From NCBI GenBank assembly GCA_003255065.1, contig QAOA01006617.1, positions 144,257 to 208,256 of the forward strand: a stretch of DNA of 64,000 bases. Direction: 5' to 3'. This DNA comes from Cercis canadensis. Lineage: Eukaryota; Streptophyta; Magnoliopsida; Fabales; Fabaceae. A program made the position numbers and the translations under genes. Below, piece after piece: positions 57,802 through 64,000 of this stretch (within the stretch, counting starts at the first letter, position 1; every line of letters starts with the position of its first letter). The notes beneath the pieces were generated by a model. The model made no database searches, was not told the DNA's origin, and saw nothing but the letters and a program-made list of their open reading frames with translations.

Positions 57802-59930
57802 ATTCGAAGCCACAGATCTTCAGCTCATAAACCCACCTCTGTCACAAGGTTCAAATTGGGTTATGAAGACATAGAAGGGATTCCAGTATCAGAGAAAGCA
57901 ATTCCAAGGATTGGTAAATGGTAGGTCAATGTAGACCAAGTTTGAATTCTGGGATCTGAATTCTCAAGTCTGAACTGAGTTAGCTCAATGCTAGAGTAAG
58001 TGTACGCTCCAAGATGGACCGAGTTTGTGTTCCTATATGCATCTAGCGTGGTTCGTACTTGAAGCCAGATCAAACACGCCTGTGCCATTAATAAAAAAAA
58101 AAAATGCTTATTACGCGCTGTTTTATATGCACATGGCACTATTTTAATTTCAGTGTTTGATAAGTTATATTTGCCACTTTGGAGGGTAGTGCTACTTTTA
58201 CCTTATTAGGTAAGTTTTGGTGAAATTTATTAAGTGATTTTGATATTATTGTAAATATATTAAAAAATTGACTTAGTATGTGATAAAACACAATTTCTTA
58301 TAAATTATAAGAATGACACGATATAGTAAAATGTGTTAAATTCTATTTTTTTGTACAAAAGCTAAATTTTTTATTTGACATATTTTTCTATATCATGTTG
58401 TTCTTGTATTTTATAAAGAAATGTATGTTCCATCACATATTATGATCCAATTTTTTAAAATATTCGCAATGACACTAAATTTGACTTTTGGGTCCCACTA
58501 GAAGCATCACAATCAAGTTTATACTAATTATAGTTCGTTGATATATTTGGGTTGACACTATATAAATAGTAGAAGAAAATTTAAATTAAATAAAATATGG
58601 CGAATTAGCAGTGATACTAAAATTGTCTTAAAAATTTGTGAATTTTATATTCAAATTTAAAACTGTAGCTAAAATATACCAAAAAAAAAAAAATCCAATA
58701 CATCCAATTAAATTTAGTATTATAATATTGTAGAAAATATACTAATATCACATTATAAATTTAATTAGTTTATAAATAACATTACTAATTCATAAATACC
58801 TATCATGCTATGAAGATGATCCCTAGAAAGTCAATGGTTGGTTGGTATTATGGGGAGAAGAATTAGACAAAATGGACAATAAAGACTCACAAATTACTAA
58901 AGAACGCTTACTCCACTGCCCTTATATATCTATGTTAACATATTGCACTAAGTTCTTATAGAGTTACCTGTAATTAATTTGTTAAAACTCACACACCTTG
59001 TCTCTCTATTTGCATTCATAATCACATAGTATGTTCATGACAAAATTTTAGACCCTTGAACCTCTGATGATTACTAGAGCTAAGAAAAAATGGTCGACAT
59101 CCTGTATAGGATAGTATGCTCAAACCGAAATATTACTGAGGAAAGTCCGATTAATTCCAATAATTATTTACTTTCTTTTGTTTCAAAATTTTAATATATT
59201 TATCCCATCCATTTCTTCAATAAAAATATTGCTAAATTTTCTTTGTTCATTGTCGTTAGCTATTCATTTTGTTGAGCAGAACCTTCTCTCCGTGAAAAGC
59301 CATTAGCAATTTGATGACCAAACAACTGAACAAGGTTCGGTTACCAGCATCATAAGCTACATTTAGAATGATAAATGAAAGCATATCATACAGCAGGGTC
59401 ATTTCATTGATTGAGAATTCTATACAGCCATAGTACATACGTAGTGTCAGATTCATTACTGCTTTATAGTGTTAATAAAATAAGGCATTTCCCATAAAAA
59501 ATAAAATAAAATAAGGTAAACGTAATAAACACTAAATAGATGAGCCAGGGATATAAACCGAAGAATTCTTGCCATACTAGAAAAAGTTAAGTGCAAGTAT
59601 TCTTCAGTGCCTTCGCTTGTTTCTTTACATTACTGTGAAATTAACCAAGTGATGACCTCTTTGCTAGTTTTTGGATCCTGACGAACAGATCCACAGACAA
59701 AATCATTATCCTTCACAGATGAAGAGGCATTCCATATTTTACTTATAAAGCAATTCATGCTGTCTCTATTCCTTCAAAGCACCACATTTCCTATTAAGGA
59801 AACAAGGAGGGGCCATCAGGTAACTAGCATCTTTGTTCTGAACAGCTTACTACAGAAGTTCATCCACGGCCTTCAACGACAACCACGGTCATGTACGCTC
59901 TCCATGGACACTCATAAATGCTGACATGAA
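57802..59930. other. spacer between KONJAC-like and MTP12 genes
   Basis: 57802-58130 is the 5' leader and promoter of the KONJAC-like gene. From about 58140 to 59250 the sequence is AT-rich without features. 59560-59930 is likely the 3' UTR of MTP12. I found no coding region or intact element. Confidence 0.55.
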
Positions 59931-62645
59931 CTATGACCCTACGCATTCCACCTGCAATGTTAAATCCTTGATTCCAGCATCATTTAATATATGCGACACC
60001 TGAGACTTGGTGGACGCCTTGTCAGTATCTGTTGACACGTGAAGATGAAGTGTCCCAACAACATCTGTGTTTGTGAAGCTCCATACATGAAACTTTTGAA
60101 TGCCATAGACACCCTTTATCTTCAAAACATCCTTTAATGCATCTTTCAACTCTTGCTCATGCACTCTAGGAACTCTTTGGAGCAAAACTTCAGCAGAGTT
60201 TCTGAGTAAAGATATAACTGAAGCTATAATCAACACTGAAATGAATATTGAGCAGGCAGGATCAGCAACAAGCCATCCCTTGTACTTAATCAATAGGGTA
60301 GATATAACAACTCCAACACTCCCCATTGTGTCTGCCAGAACGTGCAAGAATATTCCTTCCATGTTGTGGTCAATATGGCGATGGCTGTGCTCTTGAGGCT
60401 CTTTTACGTCAGATAATGCTTTGCTCTGCTGTGAATCACAATTGCCCATGGAAGTACAAACTCCTTCACCATGAGATCTGGCAACATTACGAATGTCAGA
60501 GGAGTGACCAAGTGAGGTTTCATGATGATGGCAATCAGCATCATGATGGTGATGATGATGGTGTAGATGGTCATGATTATCATGATCACTACAATGGTGA
60601 TCTGCATCATGATGGTGATGATGATGGCGCAGATGATCATGATGATGCTTGACATGTTGCAGAGTATGGTCATGGTTGTCATGAGGATGGTCATGATGGT
60701 GATGGTGGTCATGATGGTTGGAGTTCTGGTCCTTCTGGATGATGTGACCTTCTGCATGACAGTCATCATTCACATGATGACTGCAGTGGTCGTGGTCGTG
60801 GTGATGATGGCCATGGTTACTGGAGCATGATTTTTCATGGCTATCACTGCAAACAGAAATAAACTCCTGATGCCTTCCCTGCTCTTCATGATCATGTTTA
60901 CCATGATGGTGGTTGTGGTGGCTATGCGAGTGTGAGTGCAAATGAGAGCATGATCCAGTACCTCCATGGGCATGATGATGCTCCTCATGAAAGAATATCA
61001 AGCCAATCACATTAACTACTAGCCCTCCTATAGACACAACTAATAAACTATTAGTTGATATTTCTTGAGGGTCTAAAATCCTCTCAAATGACTCCAGAAC
61101 TATCAATGCTCCCACGAGAACCAGAAATACAGCATTAGCATAACCTGAAAGAACCTCAAATCTCCCACGACCATAGTTATACTGGTTATTTGCTGGCAAA
61201 CGAGATATATAAGAAGCATATAGCCCAATTGCCAATGCAGCACAATCAAACAACATGTGACATGCATCTGATATCAACCCAAGACTATTGCTCATAAATC
61301 CAGCAACAAATTCCACAACCATGTACGCAGTGTTGATCAAAAGAAAAAGTGCAATTTTACGGGACTTCCTCTCACTCAAGATATGACTGATAGGCTTCAT
61401 AACTAGGCTAGTAAACGATTCCGAAGACCCCTCTCCAAGATAATTTGAATGAAATGGGTCTAATTCTCTAACAGCTATATAAAGCAGTAAACCACAAAGT
61501 AACAATCCCCAAAGAGAAAGCTCAGGAAAATAGAAAAGCTCCAACACCAGAGTGCAGACAAAAGTGACTAAGAATTCCCTCTGAAAGTCTTTCGAAGTAA
61601 GCAACTTCTCATCACTGAAATTCTCGCTCAAAAGTACACCAAAAACAACAGTGTTAACAAGAGGCCAAGCTAAATTTCCGATAGAAACACTATCTTCTTC
61701 AGCTTCAAATACGAGAAAACTAAAAACAGCAGGAACAAAGAGCACAGTGGTAGTGAAAAACAGTGTGATTAGCCGAACCCGTTTATGACCAAGCTGCTTA
61801 ATTGTTCCCCAATCCATTCCATTACGTTCATAACAGCCCAAAAACCCAGATAAAAAAGGAAGCAGCATTGGCCAAATCCTCACACAATTCTCTCTTGGGA
61901 ACACTGCATATCCCCATTTGTCAACAGTAGAACTAGAAAAAGGGAAACATTCAACACGATCCCAGCTGAAAGATAACAGAAACAATCCAAAAAACAAAGC
62001 CAGAAACCCCCAAACCTTAGGAGACCGATTTCGATTCTGATTTCGCTTTCGCCCCTCAGCAATGAACCGAGCGGCTACGTTTCCAGTCAATTCAGCTAGA
62101 ATCATCGCTGCAGTCCCACAGTATCTAAGTGCTTGAAATCGAAGGAGAAAGACCAGAGCCAAGAGAGTCGATTTGGCTGCCAAAAGCCTCTGCTGAGACA
62201 GTGTGATTAAGTTTAACCCAAAAATGGGCCGGTTTTGGTTGTGCTGGTGAAATGGGTCTTTGGATGAGGAAGAAGAGTACGAAGAAAACAGAGAGAAAGA
62301 GAGGGTGAGGAGGAAGGAGAGAAGGGAAACGAGGAAAGAAAAGGGGAAGAGAGAAAACGAAGGGGAGGAGCGAAGAAAAGGGAGAAGGGAATAAAGGGAG
62401 CGTAACGAGAAGAGAAGAAGAAAGAGAAAGGAGAGAGAGGATTTGCCAGAGGATTTGGAACTGAAGGAAGAGAAAGAAGAGAGACGGTGTTTGGAAGGAG
62501 TTGAAGTTGGGGTTGAAGATGGATATGGGTACATAGGATATGGTCTCGAGGTGGTGGCGGCGGCGAAGGTGGTCGGAGTAGTGGCGCGGGAAGGGACGGA
62601 GAGGCGGTGAGGCCGGTGTTGGTGGTGGTGACGGTGATCGGCCAT
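59931..62645 (-). CDS. MTP12: MTP12 zinc transporter (CDF family, ZnT5-like), intronless, 904 aa
   Basis: Cation diffusion facilitator of the early secretory pathway; in Arabidopsis MTP12 pairs with MTP5 to bring zinc into the Golgi. It has a long N-terminal multi-pass extension (residues about 60-420) as in human ZnT5, then the CDF core from about 430 (KIALFLLINTAYMVVEFVAG). The zinc site HxxxD motifs are present in TM2 (SDACHMLFDCAAL, near 463) and TM5 (FLHVLADTMGSVGVV, near 767), so it should be transport-competent. Between TM4 and TM5 is a loop of about 210 residues (551-761) dominated by His and Asp. The cytosolic C-terminal domain follows (VHEQELKDALKDVL, IQKFHVWSFTNTDVVGTLHLHV). The protein is longer than Arabidopsis MTP12 (about 800 aa), largely because of this loop. 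Start: first ATG, MADHRHHHQHRPHR. Confidence 0.95.
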   Translation of the reverse strand: MADHRHHHQHRPHRLSVPSRATTPTTFAAATTSRPYPMYPYPSSTPTSTPSKHRLSSFSSFSSKSSGKSSLSFLFLLLFSLRSLYSLLPFLRSSPSFSLFPFSFLVSLLSFLLTLSFSLFSSYSSSSSKDPFHQHNQNRPIFGLNLITLSQQRLLAAKSTLLALVFLLRFQALRYCGTAAMILAELTGNVAARFIAEGRKRNQNRNRSPKVWGFLALFFGLFLLSFSWDRVECFPFSSSTVDKWGYAVFPRENCVRIWPMLLPFLSGFLGCYERNGMDWGTIKQLGHKRVRLITLFFTTTVLFVPAVFSFLVFEAEEDSVSIGNLAWPLVNTVVFGVLLSENFSDEKLLTSKDFQREFLVTFVCTLVLELFYFPELSLWGLLLCGLLLYIAVRELDPFHSNYLGEGSSESFTSLVMKPISHILSERKSRKIALFLLINTAYMVVEFVAGFMSNSLGLISDACHMLFDCAALAIGLYASYISRLPANNQYNYGRGRFEVLSGYANAVFLVLVGALIVLESFERILDPQEISTNSLLVVSIGGLVVNVIGLIFFHEEHHHAHGGTGSCSHLHSHSHSHHNHHHGKHDHEEQGRHQEFISVCSDSHEKSCSSNHGHHHHDHDHCSHHVNDDCHAEGHIIQKDQNSNHHDHHHHHDHPHDNHDHTLQHVKHHHDHLRHHHHHHDADHHCSDHDNHDHLHHHHHHHDADCHHHETSLGHSSDIRNVARSHGEGVCTSMGNCDSQQSKALSDVKEPQEHSHRHIDHNMEGIFLHVLADTMGSVGVVISTLLIKYKGWLVADPACSIFISVLIIASVISLLRNSAEVLLQRVPRVHEQELKDALKDVLKIKGVYGIQKFHVWSFTNTDVVGTLHLHVSTDTDKASTKSQVSHILNDAGIKDLTLQVECVGS
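60360..60995 (-). repeat. His/Asp codon repeat region (His-rich loop of MTP12)
   Basis: CAT/CAC and GAT/GAC codons recur in blocks such as HHHHHHDADHHCSDHDNHDHL and its near copy a few residues later, which indicates internal duplication within the gene. In CDF proteins this loop senses or buffers zinc. The repetitive DNA also opens meaningless frames on the other strand. Confidence 0.8.
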
Positions 62646-62811
62646 TGTGGACTGTGGTTTCGACGAGGAAGAAACCCCAGGGCCAGTAACAGATCCGATT
62701 GCCTCGATCTCAAAAAGTCCGAAGAAAAGAAAAGGCTAAAAAACGACAACGTTTTAGCGGGAGAGGGGGAAGACTTTCTTATACAAGTCAGAGCTCTGTA
62801 CTTCTGATACA
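62646..62811 (-). promoter_or_regulatory. 5' leader and proximal promoter of MTP12
   Basis: This 166-bp stretch between the MTP12 start codon and the MITE's target duplication is less AT-rich than the sequence beyond. No clear TATA box is seen. The MITE starts right behind it, so the distal promoter is either within or beyond the element. Confidence 0.4.
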
Positions 62812-63379
62812 TACTTTATAGGCTTAATTGCAATTTTGGTCTTCATATTTTAACCACTTGAATGTTTTGGTCCCCCTTCTTTAAAAATGAACTATTGAGT
62901 CCCTCTATATTTATAAAATGTAGAAATTTAGTCCATTTATCTTTAAGTCAAAATTCTTAGGTTTATTTTAAGGTGTAAAGTTCTCTGATTCATAATCTCA
63001 TCGTTCAGATTGAAATGTTACATCTTGTGAACCTCCTCACTAAATTTTAGCTCGATCTAATGGTGAGACTCAACTCAAAATACGAAAATCATAAGTTTTT
63101 ATCTAACCAAAAATTTAGACTTTTTCACCGTTAGATCGAGCTAAAATTTAATGGGAAGATTTACAAGATGTAGTTCTTCAATCTGAACGGTGGAATTATG
63201 AATTAGAGAACTTTACACTTTGAAATAAACCTAAGAATTTTGACTTAAAGATAAATGTACTAAACTTGTATATTTTATGAATATAAAGGGACTCAATAGT
63301 TCATTTCTAAAGAAGGGGGACCAAAACGTTCAACTGATTAAAATAGGAGGGCCAAAATTACAATTAAGCCTACTTTATA
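62812..63379. mobile_element. Mutator-like foldback MITE, 550 bp, with perfect 9-bp target duplication
   Basis: The body is 62821-63370, from GGCTTAATTGCAATTTTGGTC to its inverse GGCCAAAATTACAATTAAGCC. The two halves (about 260 bp each) are inverted copies with few mismatches, so the whole element can fold into one hairpin with a short loop near 63095-63110. Both sides carry the same nine bases, TACTTTATA (62812-62820 and 63371-63379). There is no coding capacity. The exact duplication and similar arms suggest a fairly recent insertion. Confidence 0.88.
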
Positions 63380-64000
63380 CTTACAATACATTCCTGAATC
63401 TGACCCCTTACGTTTTTTTTTTTTTCTTTTACAGTTTTATTTTTTATTAATAATATCTTAATGCTACACTTTATTTAATATATAAATATAATATAAATTT
63501 ATTTATTCTCATTTAATATAAAAAATTTGAATCAATTATAAAATTCTCATTTAATATAATAAGTTTTTAGTTAAAATTAAAAAAAAATATTAATTGAGAG
63601 TAATATAGTTTATATTATATTTAGACATTCATCTAATAGCAAGTTAAATTCTAGGTATGCGCTCTAAGCTGTGATTAAAAGTATGAGGTCCAACGAGAAT
63701 ATTATTGAAAGAGAGAAAATCATAATTGCACTAACTCTCGAATTAAATTAGGCCCACACTTAATTAAATAAAGTAGAGATATCATGGTATTAATAAAAAA
63801 ATTTAAACATTAAATAAAATGTAACATTAATAAGATAAAGTGTAAAAATAACAACTCAAAAAAAAAATTATTCCTTTAGTTGATGTGATGCTATATTAAA
63901 TTGGATATATTATATCATTTCCAAAATTTGAATGATATCTTGCGATAAGTAGAAAAAAACTAATTACAATATTATCAATATAACTGAAAATAAGATTAAA
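63380..64000. other. AT-rich intergenic end of the window
   Basis: Very AT-rich sequence with T and A runs. No gene or recognised repeat is seen. Confidence 0.6.

Noticed and set aside
60326-60830. Open frames opposite the MTP12 His-rich loop, rich in Met, Asp, His and Val
   Set aside because: They are the antisense readings of CAT/CAC and GAT/GAC repeats and have no family features.

Overview
This is plant nuclear DNA, almost certainly from a dicot and probably a woody one. The genes have GT-AG introns (two GC-AG), AT-rich spacers, poly-A and AT microsatellites, a tRNA-derived SINE, Mutator-type inverted-repeat elements and typical plant gene families. The species cannot be named from the sequence. 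There are no bacterial operons or CRISPR arrays, and I saw no tRNA or rRNA genes.

Layout. 1-300: possible 3' end of an unidentified gene. 300-6.7 kb: AT-rich spacer with a 526-bp Mutator-like MITE. 6.99-17.1 kb (+): 22-exon SIN3-like co-repressor (SNL). 18.1-20.35 kb (+): RING protein with a NOT4-type RING. 22.33-23.49 kb (+): intronless GT8 galacturonosyltransferase-like (GATL) gene. 24.15-30.57 kb (-): two tandem F-box/DUF295 genes, a remnant of a third copy, and a PHD-finger exon that can be spliced in frame through that remnant into the second F-box gene. 30.6-35.9 kb: repeat-rich spacer with a 1.34-kb inverted-repeat element. 35.9-38.3 kb (-): plastid DUF760 protein. 41.0-43.9 kb (-): atypical E2F (DEL/E2Fe type). 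45.1-45.4 kb: LINE fragment. 46.2-52.4 kb (+): Golgi alpha-mannosidase II, with a SINE in intron 2. 53.3-57.8 kb (-): GDP-mannose pyrophosphorylase-like KONJAC/GMPPA protein. 59.9-62.6 kb (-): MTP12 zinc transporter with a very long His-rich loop and a fresh-looking Mutator-type MITE just upstream.

How the genes relate. Most are independent housekeeping or regulatory genes. The last three form a functionally related run. KONJAC supports GDP-mannose supply, mannosidase II is a zinc-dependent Golgi N-glycan trimming enzyme, and MTP12 belongs to the zinc importer complex of the Golgi. This may be chance, since plants rarely cluster such genes. SNL and the atypical E2F are both transcriptional repressors.

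The most interesting leads are: the possible PHD-F-box fusion gene, whose PHD has Asp where a zinc-binding His is expected; an E2F-type site 87 bp upstream of the atypical E2F gene; three Mutator-type foldback elements with 9-bp target duplications; and two GC-AG introns. Exon borders were placed by eye from reading frame, splice signals and remembered family sequences, so single-base errors are possible.
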